Positions 19,708 to 29,584 of a stretch of DNA of 39,673 nucleotides are shown one piece after another (the stretch's first letter is position 1; each line of letters starts with the position of its first letter). Under the pieces are notes generated by a model. That model saw only the letters and a program-made list of their open reading frames with translations, ran no database searches and had not been told where the DNA came from. The position numbers and the translations under genes were made by a program. Origin of the DNA: Mesorhizobium alhagi CCNWXJ12-2 (GTDB lineage: Bacteria > Pseudomonadota > Alphaproteobacteria > Rhizobiales > Rhizobiaceae); assembly GCF_000236565.1 (NCBI RefSeq), contig NZ_AHAM01000095.1, forward strand, positions 1 through 39,673. Direction: 5' to 3'.

Positions 19708-22443
19708 CTACTGCGCCTTTGCAGGCTCGTCCGTCCCGGCGGCGCGCGTGAGCAGCCGCTGATAAAACAGCCCGATGCCGATCAGCACTGCGCCAAGGCC
19801 GATGAAGGACAGCGCGCGCAGCACGCCTTCCAGTTCCGACATGTCGAACAGGAACACCTTGGCGACTGCAATGGCGATCAGCGCGCCCGATGCGATGCGC
19901 AGGATGTACGACTTCTGCCAGACGCCGGCGATCAGCAGGCCGACGCCCATGGCCAGCCAGAGCGCCGAATAGGAATAGGTCTCGAACTGGCCGAGCCCAC
20001 TCCAGAAGCCGATGAACTCGCCTTTGAACAGCCGCCGCGCCGACAGCGTCGCATAGGCAAAGGCGAGCGCCGCTCCGACCAGCGCAAGCATCGCCGGATA
20101 CCAGCGCGGGCGTTTCCCGCGCGCGTAGAGCGCCAGGGCTCCGGCGGCGATTGCCGGCAGCAGATATGCCAACAACAACAGATTGAAAAACGGAAGCCGT
20201 CCGGTCGACTCGTCGGTAAACAGCGGGTTCAGGATGAGGAAGTGATTAGAGACGATGAGAATGGCGGACACGCACCCGGCTGCAATCGAGCCGTAGCGCA
20301 GCACCGGACTCGGCGAACGCATGTCGAGCGCGATGAGGATCGCTCCTGCCCCGAGCGCAAGCAGCGTGTAGATGGCCTGCTCGGCGAGAGTGGGGTCGCT
20401 GGCGTCTATCACGCCGCCATGCATGGCGTGGCGCACCAGCATTGCAATCGTCAGAAGCGAAAACAGCGCGGCGGCGGCTTCCATGACCAGGCGTGGGCGG
20501 CCTGCGGTCGTTAGCGCCAATTGCCAGGCTGCAAAACCGAAGGCGAGCGCCGGGATGCCGTATCCGGGCAGGAGCGCGTTGAACAGCGGCTTCTTCCCGA
20601 GAGCATCCGCGCCGACGATCGTCGGATCGACCGCGACACGCGCCATCACGACGATCGCCGCGCCTACGCAAAGCCAGCCCAGCACGGGATAGCTGCGCTG
20701 CCGCGTCGCCAGTGCAGGTAGCGCAGCCGCCGCGCCGACAAGAACCGTCGTCAGGCCGGGCCCGAACGCCATGTGCAGCATCAGGACGAAGGCGACGCAC
20801 GCCCCCGCCAGCGCGAAGGACACGGACAGGCCGCCGGTGAGCGGCGGGTTTTCGGCCTTGGCGATCATTTCGCCGCCGGCCGTCAGGATTGCGCCGAGCA
20901 GCAGCGCCACGATGGCGAGGCTGTAGTCGCGATCGGGATTGCCGTAAATGATCCAGACCGCCGCGAGGATAGCGAGCGGCGCCAGCGCTGCCCATCCCGC
21001 CCAGTGCGCGCCGCGAACCGGCGCTGATGCCGCAAAGTTTCTTGCGCTCCAAAGGCCTGCGGCCAGGAAGAGCGCGCCGATCGCAGTTCCGACATAGGGC
21101 ATGAGTGCTGAAAACGGGGTGGCGGGAAAACCCTCTATGACCAGGCTTCCGCCGGCAAAATCGAACGCGAAGGAGCCGGTCAGCGCCGCACGCGCGTAGG
21201 CGGCGACGGACGCAGCGCCGGCGGCGTGGAGAAGTGCGAGTGCGCCCGGGCGATAGAGCGCGACAGCGACCATTGCCGCGATCAGAACGGCGCCGTAGAG
21301 CGCGCCGCCCGCGGCCTGATGGTCAGCGTTGATCAGCAGCGATAATGCCGCAAGCGCAACCGACAATGCGGGAATGGCTGTCGGCCAGTCGAAGGCAACC
21401 GGTGCTTCCTCGCCGCCGTAACGCCAGCCAAGCCAAATCAAGGCCAGCGACAGCAGGATGACGAAGTTGATGAAAAGCACGACGGTGAAGTCGACCGTGT
21501 CCGATCCGGCCATATGGACCTGGCACCAGAGCCCGGTTCCGGCGAAGGCCGCGCCGGCGAGCAAGCGCCAGTCGCGCAGCCTTGCGATCGCGGTCGCGGC
21601 CACCAGCACGATCGCCAGATAGCCGAACAGCGCCCAGGCGTTCGGGGCTTCAGATGCAACGAGCAGCGGCGTGACAAGCGAGCCGAGCAGGCCGAAGCCG
21701 GCCAACGCCTGCCCGTGCAGAAGAGCGGCAGCGATTGCGCCGACGCCGATGATCCCCATCAGCACGAAGGCGAGAGCCGGCCCGATGAAGCCATAGACGC
21801 CGTGCGCGGCATAGACCGCCCCGAACAGGGTGAAGGCGCCGGCGGCGGTCAAAATGCCGGGGATGTAAGCGTTGTTGCCGCCGTTCAGCGGTATCTCGAA
21901 GCCGGTGCGGCGGATGAACTCGCCTGCGCCGGCGAGCGCCAGGCCGAGCAGCGCCGCCATTGTCAGGCGCACTCCGGGGCCAAAGATGCCGGCCTCGATC
22001 GAATAGCGGATCAGGAACACGCCGCCGAGCGCCAGCGCTATGCCGCCGACCCAGACTGCCCAGCGCGTGCCGAGTGCCGTTTCGATATCCGCCTTTGCAG
22101 CCGCCGGGCGGACAGCAGCCGCAGGCGCGGCTTCCGCCGGCGCATCCCTCCCCTTGACCGTCCCCCATGGTCCGGCCGGCTCGGCAGATTCACCGGCATC
22201 TTGCTCAACGGCCGCAACCTCGCCATCCGCGGCCGGTTCGCCGATCCGCTCGATCACGGCAGCGGGCGCCTGTTCTTCCGCCACCGGCGGGGCCGCGGCA
22301 GCCGGCGGCGTGGAAATGACGCGGGAGCGCAGCGCGCCAAGCTCGCGCTCGACCAGCTTCAGACGCGTGTTCAGGCGAATGACGATCACAATGAGCGCCA
22401 CGAGGCCGAGCGTGCCCATGAGCCCGAAGCTGTCGAAAAACAT
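19708..22443 (-). CDS. DUF2339 giant multi-pass membrane protein
   Basis: 911-aa integral membrane protein of the DUF2339 family. It begins with a membrane helix (about 8-24), then a short charged helix ERELGALRSR likely to form a coiled coil. An Ala/Pro/Glu-rich low-complexity linker covers about 45-115, and the rest is a long run of more than 20 hydrophobic helices starting with ALGTRWAVWVGGIALALGG. No enzymatic motif is visible. Family function is unknown. It is convergent with the MFS gene (14 bp between stops) and preceded by a repeat element. ATG at 22443 gives the normal N-terminus. Confidence 0.9.
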   Translation of the reverse strand: MFFDSFGLMGTLGLVALIVIVIRLNTRLKLVERELGALRSRVISTPPAAAAPPVAEEQAPAAVIERIGEPAADGEVAAVEQDAGESAEPAGPWGTVKGRDAPAEAAPAAAVRPAAAKADIETALGTRWAVWVGGIALALGGVFLIRYSIEAGIFGPGVRLTMAALLGLALAGAGEFIRRTGFEIPLNGGNNAYIPGILTAAGAFTLFGAVYAAHGVYGFIGPALAFVLMGIIGVGAIAAALLHGQALAGFGLLGSLVTPLLVASEAPNAWALFGYLAIVLVAATAIARLRDWRLLAGAAFAGTGLWCQVHMAGSDTVDFTVVLFINFVILLSLALIWLGWRYGGEEAPVAFDWPTAIPALSVALAALSLLINADHQAAGGALYGAVLIAAMVAVALYRPGALALLHAAGAASVAAYARAALTGSFAFDFAGGSLVIEGFPATPFSALMPYVGTAIGALFLAAGLWSARNFAASAPVRGAHWAGWAALAPLAILAAVWIIYGNPDRDYSLAIVALLLGAILTAGGEMIAKAENPPLTGGLSVSFALAGACVAFVLMLHMAFGPGLTTVLVGAAAALPALATRQRSYPVLGWLCVGAAIVVMARVAVDPTIVGADALGKKPLFNALLPGYGIPALAFGFAAWQLALTTAGRPRLVMEAAAALFSLLTIAMLVRHAMHGGVIDASDPTLAEQAIYTLLALGAGAILIALDMRSPSPVLRYGSIAAGCVSAILIVSNHFLILNPLFTDESTGRLPFFNLLLLAYLLPAIAAGALALYARGKRPRWYPAMLALVGAALAFAYATLSARRLFKGEFIGFWSGLGQFETYSYSALWLAMGVGLLIAGVWQKSYILRIASGALIAIAVAKVFLFDMSELEGVLRALSFIGLGAVLIGIGLFYQRLLTRAAGTDEPAKAQ

Positions 22444-22494
22444 GGCCGTTCCCCCGAATTCAGCCGTGGCAGTTCGTATTTGCTATAGCACAGT

Positions 22495-22573
22495 CCCGAA
22501 AAGTTGCAGACATGCGGACAAGATAATCAATAGGTTAGAGCCCAATCCGACCTCATCGGAAGATCAGGCTCTA
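22495..22573. repeat. Degenerate Rhizobiales-type intergenic palindrome
   Basis: The segment CCCGAAAAGTTGCAGAC followed by GGACAAGAT resembles a palindromic element I recall as scattered through Hyphomicrobiales genomes. The following hairpin pairs TAGAGCC (22536-22542) with GGCTCTA (22567-22573), with inner CCGA/TCGG. The hairpin overlaps the stop codon of the thioesterase gene and could act as its terminator on the minus strand. Confidence 0.5.
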
Positions 22574-23089
22574 GCGCGCCGCCAGATTGGCGACCGGAAA
22601 GATCGAGCAGGTTTCGGTGCCGAAAGCGAGCAGCTTTCCCTGCCCGTCCTTCAGCGTCGCTTCCGAGACGGCAAGCGTGCGGCCCTTGTGCACGACACGG
22701 CCCTCGCAGACGACCTCGCCGGTTTTCGGCGTGATCGGCCGGATCAAATTCACCTTGAACTCGGCCGTGGTGTAGGCCTCGCCCTTCTCCAGAAGCGTCT
22801 GGACCGAGCAGGCCAGCGCCGAATCCATTATGGTGGCGGCCCAGCCGCCATGGACGCCGCCCAGCGGGGTGAGGTGACGCTCGCCCGGCAGGCCGCGAAA
22901 CACGGCCCGGCCTTCCGAGACTTCGGTCAGGGCGAAATTCAAAAGCGCCGAGATGGGCGGCGCGGCATATTTCCGGTCAATGATCCGCTGCAGAAGCTCG
23001 ATGCCGGAAAATCTGGCTATGTCTTCGAAGGGAATGGTGCCGAGGCCGAGTGGGGAGACGTAACCCGGGAACAGTTCGACCTCGCTCAT
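22571..23089 (-). CDS. PaaI-type hotdog thioesterase
   Basis: 172-aa acyl-CoA thioesterase of the hotdog fold, PaaI/YbgC-like. The helix motif [15 protein letters not shown] contains His80-Gly-Gly and Asp89, the family's active-site region. The second half has [13 protein letters not shown] and [11 protein letters not shown], the typical sheet strands. ATG at 23089 overlaps the recO stop (ATGA), so it is co-translated with recO. Substrate class (phenylacetyl, short acyl or other CoA) is unknown. Confidence 0.92.
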   Translation of the reverse strand: MSEVELFPGYVSPLGLGTIPFEDIARFSGIELLQRIIDRKYAAPPISALLNFALTEVSEGRAVFRGLPGERHLTPLGGVHGGWAATIMDSALACSVQTLLEKGEAYTTAEFKVNLIRPITPKTGEVVCEGRVVHKGRTLAVSEATLKDGQGKLLAFGTETCSIFPVANLAAR

Positions 23090-23847
23090 GCGGCATGTTC
23101 TCCGGTGCTGTGCGGTTCGTTAGGGCGGCGCTTTCGGAGCGCCGCGAGAAATCCGGCCCTTGCATCGGGCGCGTCCATTCCGCGGGGCTCGTAGACATGG
23201 CGCGAGAAGAAGAAACCGGTGAGCCGGAAGGCGTCCTCGATCGCCGCACGGTCGGCACGCGGGCCGGAATTGCCGAGCAGAAAGGCGGGCAGCGCCAGCA
23301 TCTTCCCGCTCCATGGCGCGCCGGCGGCGCGTGAAACCGCACGGCCGGTTTTGGGCGACACATAGGCGAGATCGCTGCGCGCGCCGGTGGCGGCGCATTG
23401 CGTCAGATCGAGCCCGAAGCCGAGTTCGTCGAGCACGAGCAGTTCGAAGCGCACGACGAGTTCGCCCGCCATCTCCGGATCGTCGATGTGCTCGATCATC
23501 AGGCCCAGCATCTCGTAAAGCCCGGCGTGCGGATCGCGCTCGGGCAGCAAGCGCAGATGGGCGGCAAGCGTCTGCAGTCCATAGACGGCGACGGCGCTGT
23601 CGAACAGGCGCGCCGCATTGAGTTCCAGCGGCTCGGCCTGGAAGGTGCCGAGATGTTCGTCAAGGCGCGCCCGCCAGATCAGGTCGACGCGGTTGCCCGC
23701 CTGCAGCAGCGGCTGCTGCTTGCGCGAGCGACCGCCGCGCACCAGTCCAAGATGGCGACCATGCGCACGCGTCATTACCTCAAGTATGACGCTGGTTTCG
23801 CCATGCTTGCGGGCGCCGAGTATGATTCCTTCGTCGCGCCATTCCAT
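23086..23847 (-). CDS. recO: DNA repair protein RecO
   Basis: 253-aa recombination mediator that, with RecR, helps RecA displace SSB in gap repair. The N-terminal OB fold ([19 protein letters not shown]) is followed by the helical core. The later zinc-finger region of some RecO proteins is reduced here to the single cysteine in LTQCAATG. It follows era after 18 bp in the conserved rnc-era-recO order and overlaps the thioesterase gene at its end. Length is normal for alphaproteobacteria. Confidence 0.95.
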   Translation of the reverse strand: MEWRDEGIILGARKHGETSVILEVMTRAHGRHLGLVRGGRSRKQQPLLQAGNRVDLIWRARLDEHLGTFQAEPLELNAARLFDSAVAVYGLQTLAAHLRLLPERDPHAGLYEMLGLMIEHIDDPEMAGELVVRFELLVLDELGFGLDLTQCAATGARSDLAYVSPKTGRAVSRAAGAPWSGKMLALPAFLLGNSGPRADRAAIEDAFRLTGFFFSRHVYEPRGMDAPDARAGFLAALRKRRPNEPHSTGEHAA

Positions 23848-23865
23848 CGCCGGAGAGTTTACTCC

Positions 23866-24780
23866 TCAGTGCGGGAATTCAAGCCCCATCTCGCGGTAGC
23901 GCTCGGGGTCGTCGCCCCAGTTCTCGCGCACCTTCACGAACAGGAAGAGGTGCACCTTCTGTTCGAGGATTTCGCCGATGTCCTTGCGGGCTGCCTGCCC
24001 GATCGAGCGTATCGTCTCGCCTTTATGGCCGAGAACAATCTTTTTCTGGCTGTCTCGCTCGACATAGATCACCTGCTCGATGCGCACCGAACCGTCCGGC
24101 TTCTCCTCCCATTTTTCCGTCTCGACATGCGACGAATAGGGCAGTTCCTGGTGCAGGCGCAGATAGAGCTTTTCGCGGGTGACCTCGGCGGCGAGCTGGC
24201 GCATCGGCAGGTCGGAGATCTGGTCCTCGGGGTAAAACCAGGGGCCGACCGGCAGCGTTTCGGCGAGATGGTCGAGGATCGCGTCGCATCCGGCACCTGT
24301 GAGCGCCGAAACCATGAAGGTGCGCTGGAAATCGACGCGCTCATTGGCGGTCGCGGCCAGCGCCAGCAGGCTTTCCGGCTTGACCCGGTCGAGCTTGTTG
24401 AGCACCAGGATTTTCGGCTGGCGGACACCGGCAAGGTTCGTCAGCATGGCGTCGGCGTCGCCCTTGATGCCGCGTTCGGCGTCGATCAGCACCAGCACCA
24501 CATCGGCATCCTTCGCGCCGCCCCAGGCGGTGGTCACCATCGCCTGGTCAAGACGCCGCCGCGGACGGAAAATGCCGGGCGTATCGACGAAAACGATCTG
24601 CGCATTCCTGTGGGTGGCGATGCCACGGACGATGGCGCGCGTCGTCTGCACCTTGTGGGTGACGATCGACACTTTCGCGCCGACGAGCTGGTTGACGAGG
24701 GTCGACTTGCCGGCATTGGGCGCGCCAATCAGGGCAACGAAGCCGGAACGCGTCTCGGGCAGGCTTTCAGTCTCGGTCAC
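23866..24780 (-). CDS. era: GTPase Era
   Basis: 304-aa GTPase that binds the 3' end of 16S rRNA during 30S assembly. G1 is GAPNAGKST at 19-27, G3 is DTPG, G4 is NKLD and G5 is SALTGAG. The C-terminal KH domain contains IVLGHKGETIRSIG. The start is a GTG at 24780 whose last bases overlap the rnc stop (GTGA), the usual rnc-era coupling. The open frame continues upstream but lies inside rnc. Confidence 0.96.
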   Translation of the reverse strand: MTETESLPETRSGFVALIGAPNAGKSTLVNQLVGAKVSIVTHKVQTTRAIVRGIATHRNAQIVFVDTPGIFRPRRRLDQAMVTTAWGGAKDADVVLVLIDAERGIKGDADAMLTNLAGVRQPKILVLNKLDRVKPESLLALAATANERVDFQRTFMVSALTGAGCDAILDHLAETLPVGPWFYPEDQISDLPMRQLAAEVTREKLYLRLHQELPYSSHVETEKWEEKPDGSVRIEQVIYVERDSQKKIVLGHKGETIRSIGQAARKDIGEILEQKVHLFLFVKVRENWGDDPERYREMGLEFPH

Positions 24781-25496
24781 GACAGCTTTCCTTCTTCTTC
24801 CCAGACGCCTTCGCGGATCAGGAAGGCCGCGGCCGCGGCCTGCTCGGCCGCCTGCCTGGATGGGCCTGCGCCGCTGATGGCCGGAAAGCCTTCGGCCGCC
24901 ACTGACACCGTGAAGATCGGCTCGTGGTCCGGTCCTTCGCGGCTGATGATGGAATAGTTCGGCCTCAGCCCGTCGCGCTGCGCCAGCCATTCCTGAAGCT
25001 CTGTCTTGGCGCTGCGCAGCAATTTCGCCACCGCTTCCGCGCGGTGCTCCCAATGGCGGGCGATGAACGCGCGGGCTGGTTCGAGGCCCCCGTCTAGATA
25101 GATCGCGGCGATGAGCGCTTCGACCGCGTCGGCGAGCGCGTTTCCGACCCGCTGGCCCTTCGCGGCCTTCGCCACCGGGTCGGCATGGATCAGTTTGTCC
25201 AGCCCGATCTCGATGGCAATCACGCCGCAGCTTTCGCCGCTCACCAGCGCGTTGAGACGCACCGCCAGTTCTCCCTGGCGGGCGTCGGGATAGCGGCGAA
25301 ACAGCATTTCCGCGATGACGAGGCCCAGCACCCGGTCGCCGAGGAATTCCAGCCGCTCATTGTCCGCGCCGTCGGAGCCCCTTTTGCTCGCATGGGTCAG
25401 CGCCCGCCGCAGCATCGCGGTGTCGCGGAAGACGTATCCGGTCCGCTCCCCGATCGCCTCCGCGAGTTCATGTTCGGAAAGGCGCTTGGCGGCCAT
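24777..25496 (-). CDS. rnc: Ribonuclease III
   Basis: 239-aa double-strand-specific RNase that processes rRNA precursors and structured mRNAs. The signature NERLEFLGD lies at 46-54, and the second catalytic helix is in DAVEALIAAIYLDGG. A double-stranded-RNA-binding domain covers about 163-230 (KTELQEWLAQ to AAAAAFLI). It sits six bases after the lepB stop and is translationally coupled to era. Length and order are standard for the group. Confidence 0.96.
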   Translation of the reverse strand: MAAKRLSEHELAEAIGERTGYVFRDTAMLRRALTHASKRGSDGADNERLEFLGDRVLGLVIAEMLFRRYPDARQGELAVRLNALVSGESCGVIAIEIGLDKLIHADPVAKAAKGQRVGNALADAVEALIAAIYLDGGLEPARAFIARHWEHRAEAVAKLLRSAKTELQEWLAQRDGLRPNYSIISREGPDHEPIFTVSVAAEGFPAISGAGPSRQAAEQAAAAAFLIREGVWEEEGKLS

Positions 25497-25502
25497 TCTT
25501 GG

Positions 25503-26252
25503 TCAGCGGACGAAGTCGAACAGGCGCGACGGGCGCATCTGCGTCGGCCATTTCCATATTTCAAGCGGGCTAGCACCCTCGGCAATCGAGAAGAAGATGA
25601 TGTTGGCGCGGCCGACCAGATTCTCCTCCGGCACGAAGCCCACCGAGAAGCGGCTGTCGGTCGAATTGTCGCGATTGTCGCCCATCATGAAATAATGGCC
25701 TTCGGGAACGATGAATTCGCGCGTGTCGTCGCCGATCGAATTGGGCGTGAGGTCGAGCGTATCATAGCTGACGCCGTTGGGCAGCGTTTCGCGATAGACA
25801 TCGACCGGGCCGCGGACTTCGGTGATGTCGGGATTGTCGATCTGCCCGACCTTCTCGCGCGGGACTGCCTGGTCATTGATGAACAACTGGCCGTCCCTCA
25901 CCTGTATCCGGTCGCCGGGCAGGCCGATGACGCGCTTGATGTAGTCGAGCGAAGGGTTGGGCGGCAGCTTGAATACGGCCACGTCGCCGCGTTCGGGCGC
26001 GCTGCCGAAGATACGGCCGGAAAAGATGTTCGGTGAGAACGGCAGCGAGTGGCGCGAATAGCCGTAGGACCATTTGGTGACGAAGAGATAATCGCCTTCG
26101 AGCAGCGTCGGCCGCATGGAACCCGACGGAATCGAGAAGGGCTGAAACAGGAATGTCCGGATGATCAGCGCCAGAATGAGGGCCTGCACGATGACGCTGA
26201 CGGTCTCGCCAAGCCCGCCGCTTTTCTTCTCGGTTTTTTCAGCCACGCTCAT
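25503..26252 (-). CDS. lepB: Signal peptidase I
   Basis: 249-aa membrane-bound serine protease that cleaves signal peptides of exported proteins. A single N-terminal membrane anchor (about 17-36) is followed by IPSGSM with catalytic Ser45 and DYIKRVIGLPGD with catalytic Lys107. The conserved MMGDNRDNSTDSR box lies in the C-terminal half. It lies between acpS and rnc in the conserved housekeeping block. Confidence 0.96.
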   Translation of the reverse strand: MSVAEKTEKKSGGLGETVSVIVQALILALIIRTFLFQPFSIPSGSMRPTLLEGDYLFVTKWSYGYSRHSLPFSPNIFSGRIFGSAPERGDVAVFKLPPNPSLDYIKRVIGLPGDRIQVRDGQLFINDQAVPREKVGQIDNPDITEVRGPVDVYRETLPNGVSYDTLDLTPNSIGDDTREFIVPEGHYFMMGDNRDNSTDSRFSVGFVPEENLVGRANIIFFSIAEGASPLEIWKWPTQMRPSRLFDFVR

Positions 26253-26342
26253 GAAGTCCTCGTTTCGTCGGTTGGGGTATAAGGGCTCGACGCGCGCGGG
26301 GCAACGTCCATGCCGGTGGCAAAAGCGCCAAGAAGATGGCCG

Positions 26343-26744
26343 TTATTCGACCGGAAGCGCCTCGACGATCACGAAGGCTTGCGCCAGCGGAAAGTCATCC
26401 GTGATCGTCAGATGGATTGCCGCACGATGGCCGGATGGCAGCATCTTTTCCAGCCGCGCCGCTGCGCCGCCGGTCAGATGCATTGTCGGCTTGCCTCCCG
26501 GAAGATTGACCACGCCCATGTCGCGCCAGAACACGCCCTGCGACATCCCCGTGCCGAGCGCCTTGGCGCAGGCCTCCTTGGCGGCAAAGCGCTTGGCGTA
26601 GGAGGCGGCACGCTGCCTGCGGCGGTCCGACTTAGCCTGCTCGATCTCCGTGAAAATGCGGGCGGTGAAGCGCTCGCCATAGCGGTCGAGCGATTTCTCG
26701 ATGCGGCGAATGTCGATCAGGTCGCTGCCAAGTCCAATAATCAT
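26343..26744 (-). CDS. acpS: Holo-[acyl-carrier-protein] synthase
   Basis: 133-aa AcpS-type phosphopantetheinyl transferase that moves 4'-phosphopantetheine from CoA to the acyl carrier protein. Metal-binding residues are Asp8 ([12 protein letters not shown]) and Glu57 ([13 protein letters not shown]). Length is normal. It follows pyrE after 4 bp. The pdxJ gene often found between these two in related genomes is not present here. Confidence 0.95.
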   Translation of the reverse strand: MIIGLGSDLIDIRRIEKSLDRYGERFTARIFTEIEQAKSDRRRQRAASYAKRFAAKEACAKALGTGMSQGVFWRDMGVVNLPGGKPTMHLTGGAAARLEKMLPSGHRAAIHLTITDDFPLAQAFVIVEALPVE

Positions 26745-26748
26745 CGTA

Positions 26749-27327
26749 TCAAATGTTCCGGCTGCCCGGCTTGACTGCCGGCAAAGCCGCCAGTTCCGGC
26801 GGCAATTGGTCGACCGGATAGGCCGGCACCTCGTATTCGGCGAGCGCGATCAGCGGCACTCCGACATCGGTCTTGCCCGCCGAGCGGTCGATGATGCAGG
26901 CGGCCGCGGCCACCTCGGCCCCGATCTCGCGCAGGCAGTCGATCGTCTCGCGTATCGACAGCCCGGTGGTGACGATGTCCTCGACAATCACGACACGCGC
27001 ACCTTTCTCAATCTCGAAACGGCGCAGCCGGAACTTGCCGTCCTCGCGTTCGACCCAGATCGCCGGTGCGCCGAGATGGCGCGAAGTCTCATAGGCCGGA
27101 ATGAGCCCGCCGATAGCCGGTCCAACGACATAGTCGATTTCGCCCGGAACTTCGGCGCGAATCTTGTCGGCAAGCGCGCGGCAGAGCTTTTCCGTCTTGT
27201 CGGCATGCATGAAGACGCGCGCCTTTTGCAGGAATATGGGGCTCCTGAGGCCGGACGTCAGGATAAAGTGCCCCTCGAGCACCGCGCCCGCCTCGCGAAA
27301 GATTTCCAGAACTTCGGTCGCGTTCAT
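26749..27327 (-). CDS. pyrE: Orotate phosphoribosyltransferase
   Basis: 192-aa enzyme joining orotate to PRPP to give OMP, the fifth step of pyrimidine synthesis. The PRPP motif [13 protein letters not shown] lies at about 112-124. [15 protein letters not shown] is the N-terminal substrate-binding segment. ATG at 27327 has GGAG five bases upstream and is chosen over an in-frame GTG two codons earlier. It is 15 bp after the rsh stop in the same direction and is probably co-transcribed with it. Confidence 0.95.
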   Translation of the reverse strand: MNATEVLEIFREAGAVLEGHFILTSGLRSPIFLQKARVFMHADKTEKLCRALADKIRAEVPGEIDYVVGPAIGGLIPAYETSRHLGAPAIWVEREDGKFRLRRFEIEKGARVVIVEDIVTTGLSIRETIDCLREIGAEVAAAACIIDRSAGKTDVGVPLIALAEYEVPAYPVDQLPPELAALPAVKPGSRNI

Positions 27328-27342
27328 CGTCACTCCGATGCC

Positions 27343-29568
27343 TTAGCCATTGACACGCCGCGCTTCGCTGACGCTCGAATTGTCCTTGAGCTGCGACAGC
27401 AGCCGGTTCAGGTGTTTCAAATCCCACACTTCGAGATCGATCAGCATTTCAGTGAAGTCTGGAGCGGTGCGCACCATCGACAACGTATGAATGTTGGCGT
27501 CGTTGACCGCGACCACCTGCGCGATCTCGGCCAACGAGCCCGGCGCGTTGATCGCCGTAACCGAAACCCTGGCCGGAAAGCGCTCCTTGGTCGCCTCGTC
27601 TATATCCCAGCGCACATCGATCCAGCGCTCCGGCTGGTCGTCGAAATCGGTTAGCGAGGGCGACTGGATCGGGTAGATGGTTATGCCGGTGCCCGGCTGG
27701 ACGATGCCGACAATGCGGTCGCCCGGCACCGCGCCCTCCGGCGCGAAACGAACCGGCAGATCGCCGCTGATACCCCTGATCGGAACACCATTGTCCTTGG
27801 CTTCTCGCTTCTCTTTGCGCGATGCCCGACCGGGGATCTGGAACAGCATGCCGGCGGCGTTGCGTATCTTCGACCAGCCCTCTTCGCGCAGCTTCGGCGC
27901 CGGCGTGATGCGCTCGTCCTTGTAGTCGGGATAGACGGCCTTCATCACGTCGTTGGACGACAGTTCGCCGCGCCCCACCGCGGTCACCACGTCGTCGACG
28001 TCCTTGCGGGCCAGACGATGCAGCACGGGCTTCAGGCTGTCCTTGGAGAACTGCTTGCCGGCGCGCTCGAAGGCGCGCTCGAGGATGCGGATGCCGAGGC
28101 CGGAATATTGCTTACGGATCGCGTTCTTGGTGGCGCGGCGGATGGCGGCGCGCGCCTTTCCGGTCACCACGATCGATTCCCAGGCGGCAGGCGGCACCTG
28201 AGCTTTGGAACGGATGATCTCGACCTCGTCGCCATTCTTGAGCTCGGTCATCAGTGGCATGATGCGGCCATTGACCTTGGCGCCGACGCAGGTGTCGCCG
28301 ACATCGGTGTGGACCGCATAGGCGAAATCGATGGGCGTCGCGCCGCGCGGCAGCGCGATCAGCATGCCCTTCGGCGTGAAGCAGAACACCTGGTCCTGGA
28401 ACAGCTCCAGCTTGGTGTTTTCGAGAAAATCCTCCGGATTGTCGCCCTCGGCAAGCTGCTCGATCGTGCGCCGTAGCCACGCATAGGCGTTGGTTTCCCT
28501 GGAAATGGCGTGGCTGGCGCCATTCACCTTGCCGCCCGTATCCTTGTAGAGCGCATGCACGGCGACGCCGTATTCAGCGACCTTGTTCATCTCGCGCGTG
28601 CGGATCTGCAGCTCTATGCGCTGGCGCGACGGCCCGACGATCGTGGTGTGGATCGAGCGGTAGTCGTTCTGCTTGGGCGTCGAGATGTAGTCCTTGAAGC
28701 GTCCAGGAACCATCGACCAGGTGGTATGGATCGCGCCCAGAGCGCGGTAGCAATCCTCAACCGTGCCAACGATCACGCGAAAGCCGAAAATGTCGGAAAG
28801 CTGCTCGAAGGAAAGCGCCTTCGCCTCCATCTTGCGGAACACCGACCACGGTTTCTTCTGCCGGCTTTTGACGACCGCCTCGATCGAATGCTTTTCAAAC
28901 AGCCCGGACAGCGACTTCTCGATCTCCTCGACCACGCCGCGGTTGCGCTTGAAAATGTCGGCGAGCCGCTCGGTGACCGTGCGGTAGGCGTCCGGGTTTA
29001 TGTAGCGGAACGCCAGTTCCTCCAGCTCCTCGCGCATACCCTGCATGCCCATGCGCCCGGCAAGCGGCGCATAGATCTCCATGGTCTCCTCGGCGATGCG
29101 CAGGCGCTTCGCATCGGGAACATGGTCGAGCGTGCGCATATTGTGCAGCCGGTCGGCGAGCTTGACCAGGAGAACGCGCACATCCTCCGAGATCGCCAGC
29201 AGCAGCTTGCGCAGATTCTCGGCCTGCTCAGCCTTTTTGGAGACGAGGTCCAGCTTCTTGAGCTTGGTCAGCCCTTCGACCAGCTTGCCGAGATCGGGGC
29301 CGAACAGCTCGTCGATCTCCTGGCGGGTGGCCGTGGTGTCCTCGATCGTGTCGTGCAGCAGCGCGACGGCGATCGTCGCCTCGTCCATGTGCATTTCGGT
29401 GAGGATCGCGGCGACTTCGAGCGGATGCGAGAAATAGGGATCGCCCGAGGCGCGCCGCTGGTGCCCATGCTTCTGCATCGCATAGACATAGGCCTTGTTG
29501 AGCAGCGCCTCGTTCACGTCGGGCTTGTAGCGCTGGACGCGCTCGACAAGCTCATACTGACGCATCAT
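27343..29568 (-). CDS. rsh: Bifunctional (p)ppGpp synthetase/hydrolase Rsh
   Basis: 741-aa RelA/SpoT homologue that makes and degrades the alarmone (p)ppGpp. The HD hydrolase domain has His48 and His72-Asp73 (LLHDTIEDT). The synthetase domain has RFKDYI at 290-295, the RxKD form found in bifunctional enzymes, and NDYRSIHTT. TGS (from about 393, VFCFTPKGM), helical and C-terminal ACT (about 660-735) domains follow. Both activities look intact. It starts with two Met codons; 29568 is the first. A strong hairpin with a T-rich tail lies just before the start, so transcription may be attenuated. Confidence 0.96.
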   Translation of the reverse strand: MMRQYELVERVQRYKPDVNEALLNKAYVYAMQKHGHQRRASGDPYFSHPLEVAAILTEMHMDEATIAVALLHDTIEDTTATRQEIDELFGPDLGKLVEGLTKLKKLDLVSKKAEQAENLRKLLLAISEDVRVLLVKLADRLHNMRTLDHVPDAKRLRIAEETMEIYAPLAGRMGMQGMREELEELAFRYINPDAYRTVTERLADIFKRNRGVVEEIEKSLSGLFEKHSIEAVVKSRQKKPWSVFRKMEAKALSFEQLSDIFGFRVIVGTVEDCYRALGAIHTTWSMVPGRFKDYISTPKQNDYRSIHTTIVGPSRQRIELQIRTREMNKVAEYGVAVHALYKDTGGKVNGASHAISRETNAYAWLRRTIEQLAEGDNPEDFLENTKLELFQDQVFCFTPKGMLIALPRGATPIDFAYAVHTDVGDTCVGAKVNGRIMPLMTELKNGDEVEIIRSKAQVPPAAWESIVVTGKARAAIRRATKNAIRKQYSGLGIRILERAFERAGKQFSKDSLKPVLHRLARKDVDDVVTAVGRGELSSNDVMKAVYPDYKDERITPAPKLREEGWSKIRNAAGMLFQIPGRASRKEKREAKDNGVPIRGISGDLPVRFAPEGAVPGDRIVGIVQPGTGITIYPIQSPSLTDFDDQPERWIDVRWDIDEATKERFPARVSVTAINAPGSLAEIAQVVAVNDANIHTLSMVRTAPDFTEMLIDLEVWDLKHLNRLLSQLKDNSSVSEARRVNG

Positions 29569-29584
29569 GGGCTAAGTCCCGGAC

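Noticed and set aside
23398-24957. 519-codon plus-strand frame antisense to recO, era and rnc
   Set aside because: It crosses three recognised housekeeping genes and has no domain signature; a codon-position artefact.
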